The notes: generated from the sequence alone by a model not told the origin. DNA of 64,000 nucleotides from Polaribacter filamentus (GCF_002943715.1 NZ_MQUA01000013.1:799001-863000); one strand, 5' to 3'. Positions 8,188-17,932 are shown, numbered from the stretch's first letter. Numbers and translations are program-made.

Positions 8188-10290
8188 ATGATGTACAAAA
8201 AATTGTTACTGTTCGTGTTTTTAATATGGAGTTTTGTTATTACAGGACAAGTTAATTATCCGTTAACCAAAAAGGAACCCATAGTAAATACTTACCATTC
8301 TATAGAAATTACAAACAATTATCAATGGTTAGAACACACAGAAAATTCTGAGGTTGTAGATTGGGTGTCAGCACAAAATAAAGTGGCTTTAAAATACTTA
8401 AATAAACTAGCGAATACAAATGGGGCTAAGGCAAACATGAAATCTTTTATTTGGAGTGAAATGGAGTATAACAACTTTATTGAAAATAAAAAAAACCAAG
8501 AATATTATTACAAATTAATGTATCCGGGTAGAAATTCTCAAGCAAGTATTTATTATAAAAAAGGAAATAAATCTAGCTATCAGCAATTAATAACACCAAA
8601 TGCTATTTCTAAAAAAGACCGCATCATTTTCACGAATTTAAATCCTTCTTATGGTGACCATTTTTTAGCCTATCAATACAACAGAAATGGAAGTGATTGG
8701 AAAGAAATTAAAATAGTAGGAATTAAAAAAAGACATTTCTTTAAAGAGGTATTAACAGAAGTAGTTGCACCACAAATTAATTGGTATGGTCAAGGTTTTT
8801 TCTATGTAAAAAATAAATACAATACAGAGAAAGTAAGTAGAAGTTTTCCTGTATTAAAGTATCACAAATTAGGTACAGAGCAAACAGAAGATGCTTCAAT
8901 TTTTAATGTAGACACTAAAGACGAATATTTGAGTCTGTATGGTGTTGGGAAACAAAGTTTGTTCATTCTTAAAAAATCGGATAATTCTAAAAATAACTAT
9001 AGTTACTATTATTTAAGACCGCAACTAGATCTAAAACAGTTTACATCAATTTTTAAAGATATTAATTACGATATCGATGTTCATTACTTTAAAAATGACA
9101 CCGTTTTTGCAAGTACAAAAATTAATAACAAAAAATACGTTATTAACTTCCCCTTGAACGAACCTGAAAAATGGGCATTATTAACACCTTCATACAAAGG
9201 AGCTATTTTTACTAATGCTGTGTTTGCTGACAACAAAATAGTGTCATCATTTCAATTAGAAAACTCATCATTACTAACTGTAACGGATTTAAAAGGGTTC
9301 GTCCTCGGTGAAGTTGTTACACCGGAAGGGTTAGCCGTAAGTGGCTTATATTATGATGAAGAAAAAAAAGAATTGACATTTAAATTATCTTCATACACGA
9401 TTCCATCTGTAACTTGTAAGTTAGATTTAACCACTTACAAGTTTACGTATTTAGGTCAAAAAGCAGTGGCGTTTGATTCTTCTAAATATAAATTTATGAG
9501 AACAACATTTGCGTCTCATGATGGCGTACAAGTACCTGTTTTTATTGTTTACAAAGATTCTTTGCCCAAAAACGGAAGCACTCCCTTTTTACTAAATACA
9601 TATGGTGGTTATGGTGTTATTGCACAACCATCCTTTAATCCTGGTGTTATTTCTTTTATCGAGAACGGTGGTGCATTTGCCTATGTTCACGTGAGAGGTG
9701 GCGGAGAGTTTGGTTATGATTGGTGGCAAGAAGGAAGAAATTTAAAGAAAAGAAACGGTATTTTAGATTTTACAAAAGCAGCGGATTTTTTAATTACCGA
9801 AGGATACACTAGACCTAAAAAAATAGGGATCATAGGAAGTTCTCATGGAGGATTGATAACGGCCGGTGCAATGATTGAAAGACCAGATTTATTTGGCGCT
9901 GCTGTAATAAATGTAGGTGTTTTAGATGTGTTACGTTTTGAAAAAACAGAAGCAGGTGCGCATTATACAAATACCAGTGAATTTGGAACAGTCAAAAATG
10001 AAGTAGAATTTAAAAATATGCTTTCGTATTCTCCACTTCACAATTTAAAAGAAAGTATAAATTATCCTTCAACATTAATTATTACAGGAACAAATGATTC
10101 AAGAGTGCCCCCTAATCACTCTTATAAATTTGCTGCTAAATTACAAAATGGGCTCCAACAAACGAACCCTATTTTATTATGGACCCAAGAAAATGAGGGG
10201 CATTATGGAGCTAGTCAGTATAATAGTTATATAGAAGAATTAACTTTTGTATATACTTTTTTAAGCCGAGAGCTCCATAAAACGGAATAA
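8188..10290 (+). CDS. prolyl oligopeptidase family serine peptidase (S9A)
   Basis: 700 residues, the usual length for prolyl oligopeptidase. A signal peptide (hydrophobic residues 5-18, then TGQ) predicts export to the periplasm or beyond. The N-terminal part is the seven-bladed propeller and the C-terminal part is the alpha/beta-hydrolase domain. The likely catalytic triad is S552 in GSSHGG, D637 in TGTNDSRVPP and H672 in NEGHYGA. The usual GGSNGG elbow is GSSHGG here, a mild variation. It cleaves after proline in peptides, probably for peptide nutrition. It is monocistronic with its own promoter. Confidence 0.93.
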   Translation: MMYKKLLLFVFLIWSFVITGQVNYPLTKKEPIVNTYHSIEITNNYQWLEHTENSEVVDWVSAQNKVALKYLNKLANTNGAKANMKSFIWSEMEYNNFIENKKNQEYYYKLMYPGRNSQASIYYKKGNKSSYQQLITPNAISKKDRIIFTNLNPSYGDHFLAYQYNRNGSDWKEIKIVGIKKRHFFKEVLTEVVAPQINWYGQGFFYVKNKYNTEKVSRSFPVLKYHKLGTEQTEDASIFNVDTKDEYLSLYGVGKQSLFILKKSDNSKNNYSYYYLRPQLDLKQFTSIFKDINYDIDVHYFKNDTVFASTKINNKKYVINFPLNEPEKWALLTPSYKGAIFTNAVFADNKIVSSFQLENSSLLTVTDLKGFVLGEVVTPEGLAVSGLYYDEEKKELTFKLSSYTIPSVTCKLDLTTYKFTYLGQKAVAFDSSKYKFMRTTFASHDGVQVPVFIVYKDSLPKNGSTPFLLNTYGGYGVIAQPSFNPGVISFIENGGAFAYVHVRGGGEFGYDWWQEGRNLKKRNGILDFTKAADFLITEGYTRPKKIGIIGSSHGGLITAGAMIERPDLFGAAVINVGVLDVLRFEKTEAGAHYTNTSEFGTVKNEVEFKNMLSYSPLHNLKESINYPSTLIITGTNDSRVPPNHSYKFAAKLQNGLQQTNPILLWTQENEGHYGASQYNSYIEELTFVYTFLSRELHKTE

Positions 10291-10556
10291 GTTCAGGTTA
10301 TAATTAGGACGTCAAGCGCTTTAACGATATTAGTTTTTCTTTATCTAATTGTAGATTATTTAAAAAAAAATCAGTTTACTTACTTGTTGTACATTCTGGA
10401 AAATGCTGTTCATTAAGAGTGGGTTTAAGAATGAAATGAGTAAAATTTGTAACGAGAATAATAATTTTAGCTGTTAATTAGGTTCTAGATATAATTTTTT
10501 ATAAAAAAATAACTCTTACAAATATTCTAACTCAAAATAAACAACGGTTAGTTTGC
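10291..10556. other. intergenic between convergent genes
   Basis: AT-rich spacer between the peptidase and the MscS gene. No strong terminator hairpin or gene seen. Confidence 0.4.
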
Positions 10557-11807
10557 TTATTCTTTTAAACTTGAAAAACTTGAATTACTTGGCAATTCGA
10601 AAAGTTCTAAATTGAAATACGGAACAGCGGCAATGATATGATCAAAAATATCGGCCATTATGTATTCATAGTTCTTCCAGCGTTTATCGCTGCTAAAAGC
10701 ATAGATTTCTAAAGGAATTCCTTGAGTGCCTGGGGCTAATTGACGCACCATAATCATCATTTCTTTATTAGTGCCAGAATGATTTTCTATGTAGGTTTCA
10801 ACATACTTTCTAAACACACCTATGTTCGTAAGGTTTCGGCCATTTAAAAGTAATTCTTTATTGATTGTATTATTCTTATTGTAGGTGTCAATATCAGATT
10901 GGCGAGTTTGCAGATAAGTCGAAATCAATTGTATTTTTTTTAGGCTATTTAATTCATTTTTAGATAAATAATGAATGCTATCTAACTTAATACTTAAGGA
11001 CCTTTTTATGCGTCTTCCTTCCGAACTTTCCATTCCTCTCCAGTTCTTAAACGAATCCGAAATTAAAGCATACGTAGGAATTGTAGTGATTGTTTTATCA
11101 AAGTTTTGAACTTTTACGGTTGATAGATTAATTTCCGTAACATCGCCATCAGCACCATATTTTTCAAACGTAATCCAATCACCAATTCGTACCATATCAT
11201 TAATAGAAACCTGAATACTAGCAACAAAACCTAGAATAATATCCTTAAAAATTAAAATAATAACAGCAGAAGCAGCACCAATAGTAGTAATGAATTTAAT
11301 AAATTCTATACCGGTAATAATGGCAAATGCGGACAAAACACCAACCACCCAAGCAAATATCATAAATACCTGTATGTAACTGTCTATGGGCTTATCATTT
11401 AAACGAGGTAAAGATTTAAAGTAATCTTTAAGAGTGTTTAGCAAGCTTCGAGCAACCCAAAGAAAAAGGATAATCGTAAATACCTGCAAACCTTTTTGAA
11501 TAATATTTCCGAAATAGGTAAAGTCAATAAACACAGACGGAGTAAGCTGTAAAACAATAAGTAAGGGAATAATATGGGCAATATTTCGTGGCGCTTTGTT
11601 TTGCACCAATAAATTATCGAAATTGGTTTTAGTTCTAGATGCAAATTGTGTAAATAATTGCACAATAATTTTCCGAATTATAAAATCTATAAAGACGGCT
11701 GAAATAAGTAACACTATTACTAAAACAATCATGTTTAAATATTTGGCTGCTAAAATTCCCATTCCGGTAGTCAGTAAATAATCGTATAACAAGTGTTCAA
11801 TATTCAT
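10557..11807 (-). CDS. MscS-family mechanosensitive channel (YbdG/MscM-like)
   Basis: 416 residues, close to E. coli YbdG (415). Five hydrophobic segments occupy the first 200 residues. The MscS pore helix and beta domain follow (GAASAVIILIFKDIILGFVA; then SINDMVRIGDWITFEKYGADGDVTEINLSTVKVQNFDKTI in pieces). The extended soluble domain with an insertion is typical of the YbdG subgroup, not short MscS. It opens under membrane tension to release solutes during hypo-osmotic shock. Single gene transcribed leftward. Confidence 0.93.
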   Translation of the reverse strand: MNIEHLLYDYLLTTGMGILAAKYLNMIVLVIVLLISAVFIDFIIRKIIVQLFTQFASRTKTNFDNLLVQNKAPRNIAHIIPLLIVLQLTPSVFIDFTYFGNIIQKGLQVFTIILFLWVARSLLNTLKDYFKSLPRLNDKPIDSYIQVFMIFAWVVGVLSAFAIITGIEFIKFITTIGAASAVIILIFKDIILGFVASIQVSINDMVRIGDWITFEKYGADGDVTEINLSTVKVQNFDKTITTIPTYALISDSFKNWRGMESSEGRRIKRSLSIKLDSIHYLSKNELNSLKKIQLISTYLQTRQSDIDTYNKNNTINKELLLNGRNLTNIGVFRKYVETYIENHSGTNKEMMIMVRQLAPGTQGIPLEIYAFSSDKRWKNYEYIMADIFDHIIAAVPYFNLELFELPSNSSFSSLKE

Positions 11808-11977
11808 AAGTTGATGGTTTTTACTACAAAGGTTATCAGGCTAGATAACCTCGTCTTATAATAGACTGCAAAAGTAGGTATTCTCGGATGTAAATAGGGT
11901 GCTTTAATGAGTTATATTTCTATAGATTCCTGTAATTTAGTAGTGTAATTTATCAAACATTTTAGCACCTTTGTACT

Positions 11978-12556
11978 ATGCATCCATCGATAACAAAACA
12001 CATCATTAATCATATCAAAGCAACTAAAAAGGATTTACAAGTATTCAATGCTGTTTTAAATGAAATCTCTGTTGGCAAAGGTCAGTTTTTACTAAAGCCA
12101 GGTACGCATGTAAAACACGAACATTTTGTAGTAAAAGGGTGTTTAAGGGCTTATTATATGGATGATAAAGGCAGTAAACATATCATTCAGTTTGCGATAG
12201 AGAATTGGTGGGTGGGCGACTTTGATGCGTTTTACAATCAAATATCTTCAAAATTATATATTGAAGCGATTGAAGATTCGCAGTTATTATGCATAAGTTA
12301 TGATAGTCTTCATAAAATTTATGAAGAGGCTCCTGTTTTTGAACGCTACTTTAGAGTTTTAACAACTCATGCATTTATTGCACAACGGAAACGTATTTTA
12401 TCAACATTAGAAAAAAATACGCAAGAACGATATCTCGAATTCTGCACCTCCTATCCAAATATAGAAGATAGAGTTGCTAATTATGATATCGCAAATTACT
12501 TAGGTGTTACTCCAGAAAACTTAAGCAGGGTTAGGAAAAAGTTAAATTGGTCTTAA
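11978..12556 (+). CDS. Crp/Fnr-family transcriptional regulator
   Basis: 192 residues. An N-terminal cyclic-nucleotide-binding-type beta barrel (about residues 20-115; LLKPGTHVKHEHFVVKGCLR) is followed by a dimer helix with AQRKRILSTLEKNTQERYLEFC. The C-terminal HTH is YDIANYLGVTPENLSRVRKKLN. The barrel lacks the E and R residues that bind cAMP phosphate, as in the many Bacteroidota Crp-like regulators with unknown ligands. It lies directly upstream of and in line with Old Yellow Enzyme, OsmC and alcohol dehydrogenase genes (71 bp gap containing a promoter element), so it is a candidate regulator of that set. Confidence 0.92.
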   Translation: MHPSITKHIINHIKATKKDLQVFNAVLNEISVGKGQFLLKPGTHVKHEHFVVKGCLRAYYMDDKGSKHIIQFAIENWWVGDFDAFYNQISSKLYIEAIEDSQLLCISYDSLHKIYEEAPVFERYFRVLTTHAFIAQRKRILSTLEKNTQERYLEFCTSYPNIEDRVANYDIANYLGVTPENLSRVRKKLNWS

Positions 12557-12592
12557 TTGATCTAGGTCAATGAGATTGTTGAGTTCATATCG

Positions 12593-12600
12593 TAAATTTG
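12593..12600 (+). promoter_or_regulatory. TAnnTTTG -7 element upstream of the OYE operon
   Basis: TAAATTTG matches the Bacteroidota -7 consensus and lies 27 bp before the ATG at 12628. No good -33 motif is visible, as expected for an activator-dependent promoter. Confidence 0.4.
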
Positions 12601-12627
12601 TTTTAATTAAAACTTATATAAATCTAC

Positions 12628-13722
12628 ATGAGCAAGCAAAATTTATTAACACCCAATACTAAAAATATAACTTTAAAAAACCGCATTATCATGGCACCGA
12701 TGACGCGCAGTAGAGCAGATAACGAAGGCAATGTGCCTACAGATGAATTACACGGTTTATATTACGAACAGCGTGCTTCCGCAGGTTTAATTATTACAGA
12801 AGGTGCGCAAGTATCCAAGCAAGCGATCGGTTACATTTATACTGCAGGTATTTATTCTGATGAACAAGTAGCAGGTTGGAAAAAAGTAACCAAACGTGTG
12901 CATGATGCAGGAGGAAAAATATTTATCCAATTATGGCATGTGGGTAGAATGTCGCACCCGGACTTTCATAACGGCGAATTACCACTATCGGCTTCCGCTT
13001 TAAATCCAGAAGAAAAATCATTTACTTCAGGAGGATTTAAAGATACTGTTACACCCAAAGAAATGACGATTGAAGATATAAAAACAACCATTCAAGATTT
13101 TAAAAATGCTGCTGTAAACGCAGTAAAAGCAAGTTTTGATGGCGTAGAAATACATTCTTCGAACGGCTATTTATTTCATCAGTTTTTTAATGGATCTTCA
13201 AATAAAAGAACAGATGCTTACGGCGGAAGTACAGAAAATAAAGCCCGTTTCTTTTTTGAAGTTTTAGATGCGATAAAAGAAGTAATTCCGCAAGAGAAAA
13301 TAGGAGCACGTTTCAATCCTTCTTTAAATGGTTTATTTGGAATGACGATGGATGAAGATACAATTCCGACTTTTGAATACATTATCAAAAAATTAAACGA
13401 TTATAGTTTGGCCTACATACATTTATCGGAACCGTTTACGGATGTTTCAGAAATACCGTTTGCGGTTTCAGAAATTGCAAAACATTTTCGTCCTTTATAT
13501 AATGGTACATTAATGATTAACACCGCGTTTGATCAAGAAAAAGGGAATAAAATAATTGAGGATGGTTTAGCAGATTTAGTGGCTTATGGCAAGCCTTTCA
13601 TCTCTAATCCAGATTTAGTAGAACGTTTTGAAAACAATTTGGAATTAGCCGATTGGGATCAAGATACGTTTTACACAACAGGAGCAAAAGGATATACAGA
13701 CTATCCCAAGGCTTCAAAATAA
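12628..13722 (+). CDS. Old Yellow Enzyme-family alkene reductase
   Basis: 364 residues of a FMN TIM barrel. Family signatures are IIMAPMTRSRA near the N-terminus, IQLWHVGRMSHP, VEIHSSNGYLFHQF (substrate-binding H and N; usually HGANGYL) and SNKRTDAYGGS. The C-terminal phosphate loop includes VAYGKPFISNPDL. The enzyme reduces activated C=C bonds (enals, enones, quinones) or nitrate esters with NAD(P)H. First of three genes with OsmC (28 bp downstream) and an alcohol dehydrogenase, an arrangement suited to clearing unsaturated aldehydes and hydroperoxides. Confidence 0.94.
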   Translation: MSKQNLLTPNTKNITLKNRIIMAPMTRSRADNEGNVPTDELHGLYYEQRASAGLIITEGAQVSKQAIGYIYTAGIYSDEQVAGWKKVTKRVHDAGGKIFIQLWHVGRMSHPDFHNGELPLSASALNPEEKSFTSGGFKDTVTPKEMTIEDIKTTIQDFKNAAVNAVKASFDGVEIHSSNGYLFHQFFNGSSNKRTDAYGGSTENKARFFFEVLDAIKEVIPQEKIGARFNPSLNGLFGMTMDEDTIPTFEYIIKKLNDYSLAYIHLSEPFTDVSEIPFAVSEIAKHFRPLYNGTLMINTAFDQEKGNKIIEDGLADLVAYGKPFISNPDLVERFENNLELADWDQDTFYTTGAKGYTDYPKASK

Positions 13723-13750
13723 ATACTAATTTAATTTAAAAACACACAGT

Positions 13751-14176
13751 ATGAAATTTACAAGAAAAGCAAATGCAGCATGGACCGGTAGTGGAAAAGA
13801 CGGAAAAGGAAGCATCACGACAGGAAGTAAAGTATTAGATAGAACACAATATTCGTTTCACACTCGATTTGAAGATGGCGAAAAAGGAACAAATCCAGAA
13901 GAGTTAATTGGAGCAGCACATGCAGGTTGTTTTGCAATGCAATTAAGTTTCTTATTAAATGAAAGTAACTTCACCGCAACTACCTTGTATGTAGATGCAG
14001 TTGTTACTTTTGAAGACGGAGCAATTACAAAAATCACCTTACATTTAGAAGGAGATGTACCGAATATTGATGCAGAACAATTTCAGCAAATAGCACACAA
14101 AGCGAAAGAGGTTTGTCCGATTTCAAAAGTATTAAACACTGAGATTGAATTAAAAATTACTTTAAAAAGCGCATAA
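13751..14176 (+). CDS. OsmC-family peroxiredoxin
   Basis: 141 residues, the normal OsmC length. The two redox cysteines are C60 in AAHAGCFAMQL and C122 in KEVCPISKVL, the characteristic Cys pair of OsmC/Ohr proteins. R39 in FHTRFEDG matches the conserved Arg that activates the peroxidatic Cys. It reduces organic hydroperoxides in the cytoplasm. Two bases separate its stop from the next gene's ATG, so the genes are co-transcribed. Confidence 0.93.
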   Translation: MKFTRKANAAWTGSGKDGKGSITTGSKVLDRTQYSFHTRFEDGEKGTNPEELIGAAHAGCFAMQLSFLLNESNFTATTLYVDAVVTFEDGAITKITLHLEGDVPNIDAEQFQQIAHKAKEVCPISKVLNTEIELKITLKSA

Positions 14177-14178
14177 AT

Positions 14179-15234
14179 ATGACAAATACAATAGTAAAAG
14201 CATTTGGAGCAACTGCATCTACAGAAGATTTAAAACCGTTAGATATAGAAAGAAGAGCAACAGGTAAAGATGACATAAAAATTGATATTACGTATTGCGG
14301 TGTGTGTCACAGTGACATACATATGGCGAGAAACGATTGGAAAGGAGCATCCTATCCTGTGGTTCCTGGGCATGAAATTATTGGTCGCGTTTTAGAGGTT
14401 GGTGCAAACGTTAGCACCCACAAAATAGGCGATTTGGTTGGTGTAGGTTGTATGGTAGATTCCTGCCAAACTTGTTCTTCTTGCCAGCAAGATCTAGAAC
14501 AATTTTGTGAAAACGGAGCAACATTTACATATAACAGTCCAGATAAACATCTCGAAGGGAAACAGACATATGGAGGCTATTCTACATCCGTAGTGGTTGA
14601 TGAAAAATTTGTATTGCGTATTCCAGGAAATTTAGACGAGGCAGCAACCGCACCTTTGTTATGCGCTGGTGTTACAACTTGGTCGCCATTAACGCATTGG
14701 AAAGTGAAAAAAGGAGATAAAGTAGGTGTCATCGGTTTAGGCGGATTAGGGCATATGGGCGTTAAATTTGCAAATGCGTTGGGTGCTCATGTAGTAATGA
14801 TTACCACCTCCCCAGAAAAAGGAAAAGATGCAAAAAGATTAGGTGCACATGAAGTTTTGGTTTCTAAAGATCAAGTAGAAATGAAAAAACACCAAGGTAG
14901 TTTCGACTTTATTTTAAATACCATTCCGGTTGGTCATGAAATGGATCCTTATTTAGGATTGCTTAAAATTGATGCAACAATGGTTTTAGTGGGTGCAATA
15001 GAACCTTTGGAGCCGTTTTCTGGAGGAAACATCATTATGGGACGTAAGCGCATTGCTGGTTCTTTGATAGGCGGAATTAAAGAAACACAAGAGATGTTAG
15101 ATTTCTGCGGAAAACATAACATTACTAGTGATATTGAATTGATTGACATGCAAAACATCAACACTGCTTATGATCGTATTCTTAAAAATGACGTTACATA
15201 CAGATTTGTAATTGACATGAAATCACTTAAATAA
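14179..15234 (+). CDS. zinc-dependent NADP alcohol dehydrogenase (YahK/CAD-like)
   Basis: 351 residues of the medium-chain dehydrogenase superfamily. Catalytic zinc ligands are C40 (CGVCHSDIH) and H65-E66 (VPGHEIIG), with a third Cys in APLLCAGVTTW. The structural zinc is held by C96, C99, C102 and C110. The nucleotide-binding motif is GLGGLGHMG. The closest named relatives are the broad-specificity aldehyde reductases of the cinnamyl-alcohol dehydrogenase group such as E. coli YahK. Last gene of the OYE-OsmC operon, with a terminator about 45 bp downstream. Confidence 0.93.
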   Translation: MTNTIVKAFGATASTEDLKPLDIERRATGKDDIKIDITYCGVCHSDIHMARNDWKGASYPVVPGHEIIGRVLEVGANVSTHKIGDLVGVGCMVDSCQTCSSCQQDLEQFCENGATFTYNSPDKHLEGKQTYGGYSTSVVVDEKFVLRIPGNLDEAATAPLLCAGVTTWSPLTHWKVKKGDKVGVIGLGGLGHMGVKFANALGAHVVMITTSPEKGKDAKRLGAHEVLVSKDQVEMKKHQGSFDFILNTIPVGHEMDPYLGLLKIDATMVLVGAIEPLEPFSGGNIIMGRKRIAGSLIGGIKETQEMLDFCGKHNITSDIELIDMQNINTAYDRILKNDVTYRFVIDMKSLK

Positions 15235-15277
15235 AACAGGATTTTACATCCTTTATAAAAGTAAAGTAATCTCCTTT

Positions 15278-15325
15278 AACCTTTCGATTGAGCGCCCTAA
15301 AAGCAAAAGTCGAAAGGTTTTTATT
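15278..15325 (+). terminator. intrinsic terminator of the OYE-OsmC-ADH operon
   Basis: A 10-bp stem AACCTTTCGA / TCGAAAGGTT (15278-15287 and 15310-15319) is followed by a T-rich tract. It lies just after the alcohol dehydrogenase stop. Confidence 0.8.
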
Positions 15326-15484
15326 TTAAAGAAGTGTAGTTCTTTTTGATTAAGATAAAACGACAGAAACTTATTTTGTAGCAACTTCATTTTATCTTAA
15401 TTTCAAAGTAGTTTTATTTTAAAGCTATCGTTGGATTATTTTTTATAAATTCGTACTACTTAAATAAACTAAAAACAGATATCA

Positions 15485-15862
15485 ATGGAACTAATGAACT
15501 ATATAATTATTGCATTCAAAATAACTGTCGGAATCAGTATTTTAAATGTTTGGTTACTTCAACAAAATAAACCAACAAGATGGCGAGGTGGAGATGCTAA
15601 AACCATTGTTGAAGAGTTTAAAGTATATGGTTTTTCAAAAAACTTTTGCTATGTGATAGGCTTTTTAAAAGTAAGTTTAGCGATTATTTTAATGGCTTCT
15701 ATTCAGTTTGAGATGCTAACTTTAATAGGTAGTTTAGGCTTATCGGCTTTATTAGCAGGGTCAATACTAATGCATATCATCGTAAAAGATGTTTGGTACA
15801 AGTCGTTTCCAGCCTTTTTATTTATAGTAATGAATCTAATCATTGCGTCTGGTTCCCTTTAA
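15485..15862 (+). CDS. DoxX-like membrane protein
   Basis: 125 residues with four hydrophobic segments. After the first helix comes P-T-R-W-R-G-G-D-A-K-T-I-V-E-E-F, typical of DoxX-like (DoxX_2) proteins of Bacteroidota. The function of these small four-helix proteins is unclear; DoxX relatives are tied to redox enzymes. Its last 4 bp overlap the end of the convergent DoxX-like gene on the other strand. Confidence 0.8.
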   Translation: MELMNYIIIAFKITVGISILNVWLLQQNKPTRWRGGDAKTIVEEFKVYGFSKNFCYVIGFLKVSLAIILMASIQFEMLTLIGSLGLSALLAGSILMHIIVKDVWYKSFPAFLFIVMNLIIASGSL

Positions 15863-16209
15863 AAGTACTTATAATAGGTTTTAATCGCAATAAATAAATT
15901 TAAAGCTGCAAAAATAAAAGAGGGTGAGGACTGAATAAAATTATCATTAATTTTTAATCGTAAAATAAAACCAGCCAGCATTAACAAGCACAAACCTATA
16001 GACGCTAAGAGCAATAATATCGGACTAAAATAGAGTCCGATTAACAAGCCTGTTGAACCGAGTAGCTGAAGAATTCCTGTTAATTTTCTGTAGCTTGGTA
16101 AATCATATCTAATAAATTCCGCAATTATAAAATCAGAATAAAAGCAATTCATTCCAAAATATATAAATGCTAAACTTGAGAACCAGGTAATTACGGTTAG
16201 TAAATCCAA
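15859..16209 (-). CDS. DoxX-like membrane protein, convergent with its neighbour
   Basis: 116 residues, four hydrophobic segments. It has F-I-Y-F-G-M-N-C-F after helix one and L-T-G-I-L-Q-L-L-G-S-T-G-L-L-I-G-L in helix two, the DoxX_2 pattern. It shares only the fold with the gene at 15485. The two meet tail to tail with a 4-bp overlap of their stop regions. Function unknown. Confidence 0.8.
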   Translation of the reverse strand: MDLLTVITWFSSLAFIYFGMNCFYSDFIIAEFIRYDLPSYRKLTGILQLLGSTGLLIGLYFSPILLLLASIGLCLLMLAGFILRLKINDNFIQSSPSFIFAALNLFIAIKTYYKYF

Positions 16210-16267
16210 ATTTTTTGTTTAAAGTTAACTGTTTTTTTATCATTTATAAAATAGTGCTAGTATATTC

Positions 16268-16903
16268 TTAAAATGTGTGGCGTTGTTCGTCTACAGATGA
16301 TGCTTTTAATAGTTGGTTAAACAACTTTACACTATCAAAATTACTTGTAATTTCTGTAGAAATAGCAACTCCAGAAATTCCGGTTGCCAAAATAGCTGCA
16401 ACATCTTCTGTGGTAATTCCGCCAGCGCCTATAATCGGAGTATCCGTTTTTAACGCTTCTACAATGGCAGTATATCCATTTAAACCCAAGACAGTAGGCA
16501 TATTTTCTTTAGTTTCTGCACTTCTAAAAGGAGCCAATCGAATATAATCGACTTGTTCATTTAACAATGTTTCGCAATCTTGCAATGTATTTGCTGTTGC
16601 ACCAATAATTTGCCACGTGTAGATATGAATTCTAGCTTTGGTTGCCAAGTCTGTTTGCGCTAAATGCACACCATCTGCTTTTACTGTTTTAGCTATTTTA
16701 TAATTGTTAAATATAAGCAAACGAGTTTGAAAATGAGCCGTCATTTCTCTCGCTTCCTTCGCCAATTTTAAATGTTGTTTTTCTGATACTTTCTGTAAAT
16801 GTAATTCCACTAATTCTGCACCTGCCGAACACGCTTTTTGAATATTTTCTAGATGTTCTTCTGGAGTGCTGCCTTGAGAAATATAATGTAGTTTTGGTAT
16901 CAT
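16268..16903 (-). CDS. ThiE/TenI-family thiamine phosphate synthase-like protein
   Basis: 211 residues of the ThiE/TenI TIM-barrel family. Visible signatures are GVHLAQTDL (usually GVHLGQ.D), IIGATANTLQDCE, YIRLAPFRSAETKEN (usually Y.G.GP.F.T.TK) and PIIGAGGI near the phosphate site. ThiE joins HMP-PP and thiazole phosphate to make thiamine phosphate. The LAQ and LAP substitutions in the active-site loops leave open TenI or a divergent role. No other thiamine genes and no TPP riboswitch are visible. Confidence 0.85.
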   Translation of the reverse strand: MIPKLHYISQGSTPEEHLENIQKACSAGAELVELHLQKVSEKQHLKLAKEAREMTAHFQTRLLIFNNYKIAKTVKADGVHLAQTDLATKARIHIYTWQIIGATANTLQDCETLLNEQVDYIRLAPFRSAETKENMPTVLGLNGYTAIVEALKTDTPIIGAGGITTEDVAAILATGISGVAISTEITSNFDSVKLFNQLLKASSVDEQRHTF

Positions 16904-16951
16904 CTTGTAATCGTTTTTTTGAGAGAATTCGCTTTTTGAGAAAGGCTGCTT

Positions 16952-17572
16952 TTAAGCTCCTTTAACAGAAATTATTTTAGCATGTTTCATAAAATAGCTC
17001 TCAAAGCGTTTTAGAAAGGGATGCATTTTTTCTGAATATATTACAAATTGACATTTTTGAATACTTTGCGTCATTAACATCATAGCGTTGTGCGCAGTTT
17101 TTTGTTCTAAAAAAGCCCCATCATCCATGCTAAATATTTGCAGTTGGGTGGTATTTACACCTTCTAATAAAAACAATTTGTTTAAGATTTTAGGCGTCGA
17201 AATAAGAATGTCTACACCTTCAAAAATTTCTGATTTTATAACATCAATATGCAATTTTTCATCACAATTATAAAGACGTAATTCATGGTGTCTAATATAT
17301 TTTGTAAAGGCATCATACAATTCAGCTGCTTTATTTCTGTCTTCAACTAAAATAATAGCTCTTGGTGCGGTGCCAATTGCTTCACATTTTAATTTTTGCA
17401 ACGTAGTAAGTATCAGCGTCGTTGTTTTTCCGCTTCCTTCTGGAGCAACACAATAAATATTAGCACCACTTTTTATAACTGGTATGCTGGCGATCTGAAA
17501 AGGAGTAGGAGTTGTTATTTCAAGAAACTCGAGCATCTCATGGATATCGGAATGTAATTTTTTAAAAGGCAT
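16952..17572 (-). CDS. single-domain DEAD/DEAH-box helicase-like protein
   Basis: 206 residues, only the first RecA domain of a DEAD-box helicase. It keeps the Q motif (TTPTPFQIASIPVI), Walker A (APEGSGKTTT, K49) and motif Ib-like ISTPK. Motif II reads MDDGA instead of DEAD, and the whole second RecA domain is absent. Without it, unwinding is unlikely; it may be an ATPase regulator or an RNA binder. The length and clean end suggest a stable small protein, not a recent truncation. ThiE-like gene 48 bp downstream. Confidence 0.8.
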   Translation of the reverse strand: MPFKKLHSDIHEMLEFLEITTPTPFQIASIPVIKSGANIYCVAPEGSGKTTTLILTTLQKLKCEAIGTAPRAIILVEDRNKAAELYDAFTKYIRHHELRLYNCDEKLHIDVIKSEIFEGVDILISTPKILNKLFLLEGVNTTQLQIFSMDDGAFLEQKTAHNAMMLMTQSIQKCQFVIYSEKMHPFLKRFESYFMKHAKIISVKGA

Positions 17573-17932
17573 AGAAATTAAAGAGATGATTGTTTTGTAA
17601 TATTCTGTTTAAAGAAGGCAAATATACAACTTAATTGATGTACCTGTTTTTCTATGCCCGCTTTTGTTTTTCCTGGGATGCAAGGAGTAGAAATATCTTT
17701 AGCAATTCAATATTCATCCATGGAAAATAAGGAAGGGATAAATAGTGAGCATCGCGAAGAATTCAATAGAAATAAAATCCGTCCATATTTTTGTTACTTT
17801 TCATCCCTAGAAAAAAGAAAAGGCACTATTTTTGTCAAAACATCTGCTAAATTCATCTACGGATTTTATCAGATTCTGCTGAAGTATTCATACATTTAAA
17901 AAATAAGCAGTTATTATAATTAAAAAAACCAA
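17573..17932. other. intergenic; no supported gene
   Basis: Divergent promoter region between the helicase-like gene and the DUF2130 gene. An 81-codon open frame (17654-17899, +) has no recognisable family and an unusual composition, so I do not call it. Confidence 0.4.

Noticed and set aside
16904..16951. TPP riboswitch for the ThiE-like gene
   Set aside because: The 5' region is too short and contains no THI-box sequence.
17654..17899. 81-codon plus-strand open frame before the DUF2130 gene
   Set aside because: No family resemblance, odd composition and no clear start signal; likely chance in a promoter region.
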